Shown piece after piece: positions 1-9,608 of a stretch of 64,000 bases of DNA (its first letter is position 1; every line of letters begins with the position of its first letter). This DNA is from Dillenia suffruticosa. Lineage: Eukaryota; Streptophyta; Magnoliopsida; Dilleniales; Dilleniaceae. Where the stretch lies: the NCBI GenBank assembly GCA_033439265.1, contig JAVTVX010000031.1:8045501-8109500 (forward strand). Reading direction: 5' to 3'. The position numbers were made by a program, and so were the translations under genes. The notes under the pieces are model-generated. The model was not told where the DNA came from. It was given only the letters and a program-made list of their open reading frames with translations, and did no database searches.

Positions 1-879
1 ATGTTTTGATTTTTTTTTTTCCTTTTCTTTTCTTGAGAATCTTCATCCTTAGCAGACTTTGTACGTTCTTTCATGCATCTAATATATTTTTCTTTTTCTA
101 TCAATAATTCAATATGCATGAAGGTTACTAAGAACCCTTTGCTTTAGAGACTTGGGGATTGGTTTAGATTTAGGATATTTTGTTTGATTCTTGAGGGTCT
201 CGATGGAAAACATTATTTTGCATTCCGTAATCTATGTGGTTATATTTTAAGAAATGTTTGTAATATGAAAGACAAGTTTCTACTAAAAAGTTGGTTGGTC
301 ACCATGAGTAGTAGTTTGGTGAATCTGAAGTTGAGCATTAGGGTTGAGTTTTAAACTGTTTCTAACTCACTAGATTTTTTTCTTAAAAACAAATAATTCG
401 TTGCTATTATTATTTTTATGTCAGTCTTAAGAGATGTAACTTCACTATTATGTGTCACTGGGTATACATTCCTTTGCTTAAAATTGGGCATATATGTGAT
501 TGACTTATTTGTGTATCCCAATAACACTCATTTTTGTCTCTAGTATTGAAAGTTTTGAGACTAGTTAACAATTTACAAAGGATTAAAAATGCTGACACAA
601 AGAAATGGTGTTTCTATAGCTGCTTTTATTATTTTCTGATGAATGCTCTGGTAGCTAAGTGTAGTCCTTTGTTTTTGGAATGTGCTCGTGTATGATATGC
701 TCTTTGTCTCTGGCCATGATTAGTATTGCAGCTGTACTTTACAAGGATCTATTGGAATTTCTTTTACTCTTTCATTGTCCTAGGCATTTCTTATTGCATG
801 TACAAAGATAAGCAATCCGACTGTAAGCTGCTGGGGAAAATTGAGTGGATAACTGATTTTGCTTCTTTGTCACTTGAAG
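1..879 (+). other. Upstream intron sequence of the DRT111-like gene
   Basis: AT-rich sequence with no conserved reading frame on either strand. It runs directly into a splice acceptor (AG at 878-879) before the recognisable DRT111 exon, so all or most of it is probably the last intron of that gene; earlier exons lie outside the window. The pyrimidine-rich stretch with TTTGCTTCTTTGTCAC just before the acceptor fits a normal 3' splice site. I cannot exclude a small non-coding exon here. Confidence 0.6.
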
Positions 880-1176
880 GTTGGTCCTGGAGAGGTAGAT
901 GATGAGCTCGAAGAAGAAGTTGGATCAGAATGCGCCAAGTATGGAACTGTTACTCGTGTTCTCATATTTGAGATCACAGAGCCAAATTTTCCGGCTGATG
1001 AAGCAGTCAGAATATTTGTACAGTTTGAGAGGTCAGAAGAGACAACTAAAGCACTTGTAGACCTGGATGGTCGTTATTTTGGAGGTAGGGTGGTTCGCGC
1101 AACATTTTATGATGAGGAGAGATTTGGTAACAATGAATTGGCTCCAATGCCTGGAGAGATTCCTGGTTATCCTTGA
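880..1176 (+). CDS. DRT111: DRT111/SPF45-type splicing factor, last exon (UHM/RRM domain)
   Basis: Terminal exon, 98 codons plus stop, of the plant homologue of splicing factor 45 (Arabidopsis DRT111/RSN2/SFPS), a nuclear alternative-splicing regulator. The encoded segment is the C-terminal U2AF-homology motif, an RRM-like fold that in SPF45 binds ULM peptides of SF1, SF3B1 and U2AF65. Seen directly: VGPGEVDDELEEEVGSEC at the start, the RNP-like strand GTVTRVLIFEI, and the hallmark RYFGGRVVRATFYDEERF, in which R-Y-F is the UHM RXF motif. The protein ends PGEIPGYP-stop, as in other plant homologues. I place the exon start after the AG at 878-879; this gives GTT (V) as a phase-0 first codon and excludes the upstream frame (MLLCHLK), which is intronic. 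The G-patch and N-terminal regions lie outside the window. The frame is intact and conserved, so this is a live gene. Confidence 0.93.
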   Translation, partial: VGPGEVDDELEEEVGSECAKYGTVTRVLIFEITEPNFPADEAVRIFVQFERSEETTKALVDLDGRYFGGRVVRATFYDEERFGNNELAPMPGEIPGYP

Positions 1177-2085
1177 AATGGTAGGAAGAATTTTGCATGA
1201 AAGCTCATAACTACCAGAGTGGACGATGCCCCAAAAACTACAGGGGTCAGTTGAATTTCGTTTTGTTGAAAAGTAAGCGAACCAGCCTTGGAGCCGTTTG
1301 CATCATTTTGTGCAGTTGGGTCAATTGATGATGGTCACTGTAGGGAAAGAATACTGTTGCTAACGAATTCCAACTGCTCATATGAGGACAGAAACTATTA
1401 CATCATTCTAATGATTAACAGAGTCGGTTATATATCTGTGATTGTTTCTGGAAACTTGGGCTCGTGTCTTGCAGTTGTCTAGGTTAGGAAGGAATTGCAT
1501 GGACATAAAAGTGGCTGTGTTTCCATTTGCAATACAACTTATGTTACTTGTGCTGGGGCAGGGTATTCTTTAGGCAGAAGGGTCATCTAATGTCATGGAC
1601 TGCTTATTTAACTGGACACTTTGCCATATGCGGTATTTGCCATAATGTATGTCATTTATTATATCTTTTGTATGAACGAAGTGGCATGAAAGGGGGGGGG
1701 GAGGGGCTACCTCCCCCCCCCTCGTATCTCTCACGCGCACACAAGCAAAGGTATTAAGAACTGATTCGAACATGCATACAGAGACTCCAGGTTGGCACAA
1801 GGACTTGTAAGGTTTGAATCATCATCATCATCGTATTCATGGTTAAGACATCAAAAAAGATCAAATACCTGATCTCATGCTTATATACAAAGATAAAAGT
1901 TTGAAGAGTTCAATGATGTCTTTTTGCTGTACGCGCATGTATGTGTATCCACTTCTTCAGAGGCAAAAACCCATCTCCCTATAAACACTAGTCTTTACTC
2001 ATTCCTCTGGTTTTAGTTTCCAGTTTCTAAAGTCTCGCTCAAAATATAGAAGGTTGGTTCCCCCTCCCTTTCTGTATTCATGGAT
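1177..2085 (+). other. DRT111 3' UTR and short intergenic spacer
   Basis: After the stop there is non-coding, T-rich sequence typical of a plant 3' UTR for several hundred bases. It is followed by a G-run/C-run hairpin and an ATC-repeat patch near 1817-1833 before the BZR-like pseudogene begins on the other strand. Short open frames here show no conserved motif and I do not call them genes. The poly(A) site cannot be fixed from sequence alone. Confidence 0.6.
1693..1721. repeat. Perfect 12-bp G/C homopolymer hairpin
   Basis: GGGGGGGGGAGG (1693-1704) faces CCTCCCCCCCCC (1710-1721) across a 5-base loop. The stem is perfect and almost pure G:C, in otherwise AT-rich sequence. It may lie in or just past the DRT111 3' UTR, where it would form a strong RNA hairpin. 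Confidence 0.85.
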
Positions 2086-2534
2086 CAAACATGATGCTGG
2101 TACGGAGACCCAACCGGCGTATCCTGGTTCGACGCCCTTGCTTCCTCCATCATAGTCATCTGCTGCGGCTGCTGCTGATGATAACGCATTACCGCCATTG
2201 GCGGCCTGCCACACACGGTGGTGACTGCTTGAGCCTCCCTGCAAGTCCACTGTACATGTTGAAGTACACAGAGATTGGAACCTCATTACTGACTCCATTC
2301 GGACAGAGGTAGGACGGGCACCAGGCCCACCACGAGCCCAGATGCAGATGATTTCTCCTCCACACTGATCCACCGTGGCTAGCCAGTGGTCGAACTCTCT
2401 CTTCCTCCACCGCCACCCACGGGGGCACCGCTGCTCGTCAGCGTTGGAGTTCCGCTTCTCTTTCCACTGGCGACGGGGCATAGTGGACATGTTTCATACC
2501 CCTAAAATGTTTCAAAACAGGGGACCACCATTTT

Positions 2535-2539
<5 letters not shown>

Positions 2540-2577
<38 letters not shown>
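2540..2577. repeat. (GA)n microsatellite
   Basis: About 19 units of GA. On the - strand it is a CT tract that falls wholly inside the proposed 81-nt intron of the BZR-like pseudogene. Confidence 0.97.
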
Positions 2578-2580
<3 letters not shown>

Positions 2581-3271
2581 ACAGATTTGTTAATGGAGGA
2601 GCGATAGGTGGTGCAATCAGGCTCAATAACCTAGCCGGCTTCACTGGCTCGCTCGCGAAGAACCTCACCGATGTCGGCGCGTGGAGGAAGAGAGTAGCTG
2701 CCGTGTTTACGGAGGCCGTGGAAGATCTTGGTGGTGATGGTATCATCTTCGTCTTCTCTTTCACACTGGCACTCCTCCCGGGTTATTTACCAAAATACCG
2801 TGCTTTTAAAAAAATTTTACTCAAATAGCTTTTCTTTTTCTTTCCAAAATATCGATTTCGTGAGAGTACGAAATTAAATTTTTTAAAAAGTTTTTGTACT
2901 ATTTTATATTTTTTTTGGAAATCCAATTTTGCATTTTGGGAGTGCGAAATCTAAGGGTTAAATGCCTATTCCCAGAATGCGAATTCATTTTCCACCTCTG
3001 CTCTCTCCTTCTCTACACTACGGCAACTCCTGCGAAGGTCGAAGCTTGGACTGCTCTCTTCTTCTCTAATAGCAAAGATCATCTATCCAAAGTAGATCAT
3101 TGTCCATATGCCTCATTTGGTTTGTTTTATTACTCGAATAGTTGATTTAAGTTAGGTTTTGTGCAAACGAAATTAGGGTTTGTAATTTGTGCATTTCCTT
3201 GTCCGAATTATTTATTTTTTAGGGTTTGATTTAAGTTATGTTGTATGCATTAATGTCTCCTGAAATTATGG

Positions 3272-3510
3272 TATTAGGGTTAGGATTTTGAAATTGAAAA
3301 TATATTTTTGAAATTAGGGTTTTAAAATTGATATTAGGGTTTTGAAATTGAAATTAGGGTTTTAAAATTGAAAATATGGTTTTAAATTTAAAATTAGGGT
3401 TTTAAAATTGAAATTAGCGTTTTAGAATTGGGAATAGGGTTTTGAAATTAAAATTAGGGTTTTGAAATTAAAATTAAACTTTTGAAATTGAAATTAAGGT
3501 TTTGGAATTG
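3272..3510. repeat. Imperfect tandem repeat with telomere-like motif
   Basis: About a dozen units of roughly 18-20 bp of the form ATTAGGGTTTTGAAATTGAA, with substitutions. The AGGGTTT core resembles the plant telomere motif but sits in a longer AT-rich unit. It lies inside the MULE, just upstream of the PMD remnant. Confidence 0.85.
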
Positions 3511-3515
3511 AACAG

Positions 3516-4835
3516 TGGAGACAGAAAACTCATACTTTTCACTTATCCGTCGGTGAGGTGACGATTTTGTTACAAGACATTTCGGTCCTATTGGGGTTGC
3601 CTGTAGATGAAGATGCGGTTATATGAGTAGATTACTTTCGTTCTATTGTTGAGTGATAGGACGTTTGTTGTGGTTTGTTGGGTTTCTATCTTGCACCAGA
3701 GAATTTTTTTGGAAACCGTCTTAAAATATGGGCTATCACGGATTTTCTTGCTTCACATCCTCTGCAGTCGGATGCAGATACAACAGTAGTGGAGTTTCAC
3801 ACACGCGATCGCATTATGCAGCGGTTGGGTATTCTTTTTGGGGATGATCGAAAGTTAAATTTTGTTATCTGGAGCTTTTATGAGATTTAAAGTACGCGGG
3901 ATGGTATAATTAGGGTAGTGCTGTCTTGGCGACACTTCCCTGTGTAGGGCTTGTGTTGATGGAGTTAGACAGATTTATAGTCTAATTTTACTGTATAGAT
4001 ACTTTGTCTTTACTTTATAATTGATTCATTTTTTCTAACAATACTTTATATAAATAATAGATAATTTATTCAATATATTTTCTTTTATCAGCTTTGGTTC
4101 CCATGTTTACCCCGATCAGACGTCATCATGTTGATCCGATGCCATCTGCTCCACACCTGCCCACAGGGCCTCGAGGATCACTGTACGTAATGTTGATTTA
4201 TTTTATTTGTAATTTATCTAAACTATCTTAATTGTATTATATTTTATGTTGACATTATTTTATTTGTATATAGTTGGAATGTTTCTAGTAATTATGTACA
4301 TACATGACAGTTATCTATGGGTGAGTATTATTTTTTTTATTGACATGTCATTAAATTTATATAGATTTTACTAATAAGATAATTTTTTTAGTTCATTTAG
4401 ATGCCATAGTCGCATGTCGACTTGATGGCGTTGCCTGCCTATTGTCTCGTCGGCAGCGATATATGGCGTGCTGAGATTCTGTTGATTTGTTTTGAGATAG
4501 TTGAGTATCATTACCCTCAAAGGGTTATGAGATAGTTTAGACTTTTGCAGCGTGTTCCTTTACTAGTACCTACGCACCAAGAGTTATATCGGACTGATCG
4601 ACGCGGGAGGCAAGGGTGCGATTGGGCAAGGAAACATGTTGTACACTTGCAACTGTGGGATAACTGGATATACCATATTGTACAGGGTGATGACTCTTTC
4701 GACGAGCTGAGAACCACATCTGACTATATGCAGTGGTATCGTCGGATCACCCGTTTATATATTGCATCTCCTGCCCATCGTTATCACCATAGATACCGAC
4801 CCACCGCAACACAAATAGAGTATTTCGTAAGTCAA
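3516..4835 (+). pseudogene. Plant mobile domain (PMD, MAIN/MAIL-like) gene remnant
   Basis: Fragments of a plant mobile domain protein (the aminotransferase-like PMD family, which includes MAIN and MAIL1). Seen in order: THTFHLSVGEVTILLQD and ISVLLGLPVDEDAV (3516-3623), the family's conserved opening block; an intermediate stretch around 3675-3880 (LGFYLAPENFFGNRLKIW, RIMQRLGILFGDD); and the C-terminal block at 4418-4835, which reads LMALPAYCLVGSDIWRAE, ICFEIVEYHYPQRVMR, a stop, then FRLLQRVPL, DRRGRQGCDWARKH, LQLWDNW, SDYMQWYRRITRLYI. Stops and frame changes separate the pieces and possible introns cannot be set apart from decay. TAG after VMR stands where the family has Q. Family members occur both as host genes and as cargo of MULEs and retroelements; the position between MULE ends says cargo. 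Confidence 0.75.
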
Positions 4836-5836
4836 TATATATTTTATAGTTCATGTAATATTTTATAGTTAATCTTGCGTGTCCTGTCCATTTATTCTTC
4901 TATACTTGATGTAATATTTATTTTCTTTTATCTTTTATAGTGTTTTGAGCTAGAAAACATATATTTAATGGCGTCGGATGTACTTACTGAGGAAGGAGTG
5001 GATCTGAAATTTCGACAGTTTAGAGATGCGTCATGGCATGAGCTTATGTCGGCCATATGCCATTTCACGACACTGCTCCCTTGACATCCGTGCACAGACA
5101 CTCTTTCAATATATCTTTGACCTCAAGTGTTGCGAATGATAATGATGAGGTGAGGAAGCTACTTCCATCATCTTCCTACCCCACTCCGACTCCGATATGC
5201 ATCGACAATGTCAATGAGCCGCCACGACTTAGTGTTTCCGAGGAGCCACCACGACTTAGTATTTACAAGCGGAGACGTCATTGTCCCCGACATTTAGTTG
5301 ATATTCCTCCAGTTTATTTCCTAAGGTGGATGAGGGTGTACTGTTATATGATATACCTTCACCTGCATCTGGTAGGCCAGCTTTTATTCCTATGAGACGT
5401 CAGTTGTGACGTCATACTTGACGACCTCCTTGCGGCACTTAGTATATATTTCCTATTTGATTTGTATTAAATTTGAAATTTGTAATCATTGACTTCATTT
5501 TTCAAAAAAATTAATTTTCTTTATTAGTTTCGTATTGTTGTATATTTCTTACGTAATTCAACTTTTTTTATTGACATTACGTGATGATTATGTTCCAAAA
5601 TATTGTATTATTGGTTCATCATATTTTTGTTGCCTGTGTTTAATTGTCTGTACTTCTGTTCATTTAGTACTCTGGAGTATAGATGATGGTACTCACACTA
5701 GATTTGATGGTATTTCGAGATTGTTTTATTTCTATTCGGTATAAATAGATTGGTGATATTTTCATTCTTACAATGGGTGAATTTGGTTTTTACAATGTCT
5801 TGAGAATTGGATAATGTTGGTGCAGTTCTGCATGTA

Positions 5837-5887
5837 GGCGGGGGCGGGGGCGGGGGCGGGGGCATGGGCATGGGCATGGGCATGGGC
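5837..5887. repeat. GGGGGC / ATGGGC minisatellite
   Basis: Four to five units of GGGGGC run directly into four units of ATGGGC. It is a very G-rich island in AT-rich MULE DNA and has the G-run spacing needed for a G-quadruplex. It accounts for the proline-rich open frame on the opposite strand, which I do not call a gene. Confidence 0.9.
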
Positions 5888-6418
5888 TGTGTGGGGATAG
5901 CATGTTTCGCACTTTGGGAGTGCGCAATTAATTTCTTACTCTAAGAGTACAAAACTAGATTTAAAAAAAAATTAAAATGGTAAAAAACATTAAAAAAATT
6001 TGGTTTCGTATTTTTAGAATATTTAAAAAAAAAAGCGCTATTTGAATAATTTTTTTTAAGAGTACAGTATTTTGATAAATAACCCCACTCCTCCCTGTCC
6101 CCGCCATTCTGTCTCGGTCAGAACCAGTAGTGGTAGTGGTGGGTGTTTACTTTTATTAAAGGGAGGGAGATGATCGGAGGGATGGGGGAGTGTCACGAGG
6201 GCAAGGCAAAAGTGGTTATATGGAAAGAAAATGAAGGATGTGATGATAAATTGGGGGATGTGGTTTTTTGCACGACGGAGTGAGAAGGTTAGGTAGGGCA
6301 TTTCCTTCTTATCGCATTGCATGTCTAGAAAGAGAGGGAGAGATGGCGGCTGGAGATACGATATTCTATGATGAATAGAGATTGAGGGATAATGTTGATG
6401 GGTTCTCCCGTGAGCAAA

Positions 6419-6423
<5 letters not shown>

Positions 6424-6488
<65 letters not shown>

Positions 6489-6530
6489 GGTTATTTTGCA
6501 GATGACTGATTTGATTGGTTAGACCAAGCA

Positions 6531-6578
<48 letters not shown>
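6424..6578. repeat. Facing (GA)n and (TC)n microsatellites
   Basis: A GA tract of about 31 units (6424-6485) and a TC tract of about 23 units (6533-6578) are separated by 47 unique bases. Being complementary, they could fold as a long imperfect hairpin. They lie upstream of the BZR-like start codon on its - strand, in what was its promoter or 5' UTR region. Confidence 0.93.
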
Positions 6579-6579
<1 letters not shown>

Positions 6580-6599
6580 AGTGGGTGCTAGTGATAAAA

Positions 6600-7728
6600 A
6601 TAGTAAAATAAAAAATTACCCCAATTTTTCTTTCTTACAACGGCAATTTATTAAATAAATTAATATACAAAATTCTTACATAATTTTATGTTAGAATAAC
6701 TTCACTCCCTTCTTTTCTTTTTTTGGCAGGAAAAAACTTCTCTCCCATTTATTGTACTGATGTTAATGCTAGATGCTTGATTTATAATTCGATTTACTTG
6801 ATATTTTATTTATTTAATTTTTGTAAAAAGTTAAAGAAAAAACGATAATATTTTCTAATTATGTGTTTCATATGCACATTATTCTTAGATAACTTATTAT
6901 CTTTATATATTTTAATTATTATTTTCTCTCTTTCAAAATTGAATTATATAAACTATTTTTTAAAACTAAACAAATTATTTTTTTCATTAAAAAATCAAAT
7001 TATTTCACATTTTCCTTCTCCGAATAGTAAAGATATTATTTTCATTTTTTTTCTCTCTAAAATAACGAAATTTAATTTTTCTTTTTAAAACTAATTAAAT
7101 TAGTTTTCTATCTAAAGAATTACATTATTTAAAAATTTCTCTCTCCAAACACATTAGTTTTAAATTTTCTTTCTCAAGCAAAATTTAATTTTTCTTTCTC
7201 CAAAAGAAAATGCAATTATTTTCTCTATCTGACAAAAAAAAAAACTAGTTTTTCTCTCCTTAAAATTAAGTATATAAATTTTCTCTCTGAAAAAAAAAGT
7301 TTAAATCATTTTAAATTTTATTTCTCTATACTTTTTTCTTTTTAAATTTTCACTAAACACATTAAGATTTCTCTCTTTAAAGAATCAATTTAATTCACAT
7401 TTTTTCTTGCTAAATATATCAACTTTTAATTCTTATTTTCAAAAAATAAATTTTATTTTTCTCTATAAAATTAAAAAAATATAATTTGCTCTCCAAAAGT
7501 TTAATTATTTTAAATTTTATTTCTTTTAAAAATATTGATTTTTAATTTTAGATCTCTATAAAAAACTAAATTTAATTTTTTATCTTAAAACTGAATACAT
7601 TAGTTTTAATTCTATTGAAAAATCAATTTAATTTGTGTTGGAGATGAGTTTGTTTCATGGATGCTGCTTTCTCGACCTGTGCAGGGAGCCGGTGTTAATG
7701 GATTTGCTGGATTTTAGTGTGTGGAAAG
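6600..7728. other. AT-rich spacer with recurring TTTCTCTC motif
   Basis: No gene. From about 6840 to 7640 the + strand repeats short blocks like TTTTCTCTCTAAAA separated by AAATTA-rich spacers, with irregular 40-70 bp spacing and poly-pyrimidine bias on one strand. It looks like an old, diverged tandem repeat. The open frame at 6861-7088 is a by-product of this low-complexity sequence. Confidence 0.55.
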
Positions 7729-8238
7729 TAGGGGTGATCACGGTTTGGTTTAAACCGTGAATCAAATAGGAACCGTTAGTCCAAAAATTAAATCGGAATC
7801 ATTTTTCGGTTTCCGTTTAAAATTCAAAGTCGGAATCGGAAACTTATGGTTCGGTTTTGGTTCCCAATTTTTAAAAACCAGAATCGGAACTGGACCAAAA
7901 TTGGGAAAAGAATTGAACCAGAACCAATTTTTACATAGGCAACTTAATCTATATAAATTAAGTTCAAAGTCTTTTTCTTTATTTTTTCTTTTTTAATTAT
8001 AAAAATAAAGAATTAAATATATAATATATTGTAATTATAAGATAATATATAGATATATACTTTTTATTTTTCGTTTGGTTATGTGAAATTATTGAATAAA
8101 TATGTTTTGATGAGGATGTTTTTATATGAATGTTTGATTTAGAGAGTTGCGTTGATCAAACAGATCGACCTAAATCAAAAGTCGACTTGCAAAACTTGAA
8201 TAACTTAAGTTAACACAAATTAATCTAGACAATGAATA

Positions 8239-9411
8239 CGGGCGAAACTAGAAAATTCTTCTTAGAGGGGCTATAATAAAAATTATAAAATAAAAATGTA
8301 TTAAAAATTCACATAATTCTAATTAAAAATACAAAAAATATTAAACAAATTAAATCATTTATGAAAGTTGTTCTCTACACTTATTCATTGATTCAAATTC
8401 ATCTATAATCGATGATGCATTAAAATTACTAATAATTTCTTTTTCAATATAAATAATTAAACTATTTGTAAGATATTCATCTTCTATCTTTTTTTTATTC
8501 TTGTCTTAAAAATGTTCATTGTTGAGAAAGTCCATTTACTAATTGTTGTTGAAATTGGAAGAGTCAAAATAAGATGAATCAATCTATCACGTTGATTAAT
8601 AGGAATTCTAATATTTGTGGACTAGAAGACATTTATTCTGTATCAATTTTTGGATGCTTTTGGGAAGATTGCTTTTGACTAGGAGAAAAATCATAATTTT
8701 GTAAAATTTTGTTATTATTTGAATCGTTGGTAACCTTTCTCTTAAAAAAGGAATCGATTATCTTCTCATAATTGATTTTTTGTTTGTTTTTTTTTTTGAA
8801 TTTTTGAACGAGAAAATAAAGAAAACAAAAAACGACTAAAGAAAAAAGTAAAGAGAAAATTTTGAATGAAAGAAAAACCTATATTTTTATTAAATTAAGG
8901 TTAAATTTTTTATTGAAAAGAGAGTCGCTATATATAGATTTCAAATCTTAACTCTGACGATAATATTATCTGCCTTTTGAGTTTAATAAAAATAAAGAAT
9001 ATTGTATTTAGCTAATCTAATTGATAAAATATTTGATATATATAAATCATATTAATAAAATATCATCATTATAGTAGCCAACCTTTTTTTTCTTCATGGG
9101 GAACAATTGATGGATAGGTACAAAGAATAAAAATATCATCTTTAAAAATATAAAAAATAATAATAATATATTCTTTAAAATTGTGTATCATACACACATT
9201 TTAAATTTCAGGTGTCAGACCTTACAAAACTCAATTATCAAATATAATATTATTTGAAACTTTTAAAATACAAAAACTTTATTATTTTAAATATTTGGAG
9301 AGATCACAAATTTTCTTTGTCACAGTTTAAAAGTGAAATTTTTATGAAAAAAATTCAAAAGTCTTTGGGATCCATGGCCCCCCCAAGGCTATAGGTGGCT
9401 CCACCCTAGAT
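8239..9411 (-). mobile_element. Inner hAT element (TTF zinc-finger type), decayed
   Basis: Nested in the outer hAT. The 8-bp direct repeat AATGAATA lies at 8231-8238 and 9412-9419, inside a slightly longer near-repeat, so the exact ends may shift by 2-3 bases. The left end CGGGCGAAACTAGAAAATTC and right end (reverse complement) CTAGGGTGGAGCCACC match the usual CAGGGGCGGAGC-like termini of plant hAT elements with TTF-type zinc-finger transposases. The C-terminus of such a transposase is still readable on the - strand. Confidence 0.7.
8359..8519 (-). pseudogene. hAT transposase C-terminal dimerisation region, fragment
   Basis: On the - strand, MNIFKTRIKK followed, after a one-base shift in an A-run near 8490, by KIEDEYLTNSLIIYIEKEI, then SSIIDEFESMNKCREQLS and stop. 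This is the C-terminal hAT dimerisation motif of plant TTF zinc-finger/ZMYM-like transposases: the family has an M-x-I-VK-x-x-LRN-x-M-x-D-E-x-L-x-D-x-L-x-x-Y-I-E-K pattern ending in a short charged tail. The catalytic core upstream is not recognisable in the rest of the element. Confidence 0.7.
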
Positions 9412-9608
9412 AATGAATAAATTTCAATTCTCAATGGTTCGAATTGGAAGTGAATTGGAACCAAACCATTGAGGAATCGAAACCAAAACTGTCTATGAGT
9501 GGTTTAGTTTTGATTTCAGTAGATGATGAACTGGAATCGGTGGTTTCAGAACTGAAACTGACGGTTTCAGAACTGAAATTGACGGTTCTAGATCAATGGT
9601 CACCCTAA

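Larger units (their letters stand above)
2780..6087. mobile_element. Mutator-like element (MULE), 3.3 kb, with PMD gene remnant
   Basis: Both ends read GGGTTATTTA inward: left GGGTTATTTACCAAAATACC from 2780, right (reverse complement, from 6087) GGGTTATTTATCAAAATACT. Degenerate similarity continues about 180 bp inward, including a shared CAAATAGC block and GAGTGCGAAA-type motifs. The insertion is flanked by a perfect 10-bp direct repeat, CACTCCTCCC, at 2770-2779 and 6088-6097, within the 9-11 bp range of Mutator insertions. No MURA transposase is recognisable. The only coding remains are the plant-mobile-domain fragments at 3516-4835. The interior also has a telomere-motif repeat and a G-rich minisatellite. 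The target was the first codons of the BZR-like gene. Confidence 0.85.
2086..6109 (-). pseudogene. BZR1/BES1-family gene, broken by a MULE insertion
   Basis: Decayed member of the plant-specific BZR1/BES1 DNA-binding family (brassinosteroid-response transcription factors; the domain also occurs in BAM7/BAM8 beta-amylases). Read on the - strand: start ATG at 6109-6107 (MAGTGRS...), split by the MULE, then continuing from 2769 with SVKEKTKM. A small deletion removes the RERRRRA-like basic stretch and shifts frame. Then comes TTKIFHGLRKHGSYSLPPRA, DIGEVLRERASEAG, a stop where the family has W, and VIEPD-TTYRSS. An 81-nt intron (donor 2582-2581, acceptor 2503-2502) keeps phase into exon 2: CPLCPVASGKRSGTPTLTSS, a G-rich run, STT. 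Further stops and shifts follow. The recognisable end is QQQPQQMTMMEEARASNQ then DTPVGSPYQHHV-stop at 2086. The retained intron shows this is not a processed copy. The subfamily (transcription factor or amylase fusion) is uncertain. Confidence 0.72.
7729..9608. mobile_element. Non-autonomous hAT element (outer), split by another hAT
   Basis: Terminal inverted repeats TAGGGGTGATCA (left) and TTAGGGTGACCA (right, reverse complement) are flanked by 8-bp near-identical repeats GTGGAAAG (7721-7728) and ATGGAAAG (9609-9616), the hAT target-site length. Subterminal sequence is packed with CGGTTT/AACCG and GGAATCGG motifs on both sides, typical of hAT transposase-binding regions. Without the inner insertion the element is about 0.7 kb and has no coding potential. 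Confidence 0.75.

Noticed and set aside
1999-2490. 163-residue open frame on the - strand as an intact gene
   Set aside because: It overlaps BZR-family exon 2 in the wrong frame. The recognisable family words lie in another frame and stop, so this is an accidental opening in a GC-rich pseudogene.
3272-3510. Interstitial telomere array
   Set aside because: The unit is 18-20 bp and AT-rich with one AGGGTTT each, not the 7-bp plant telomere repeat.
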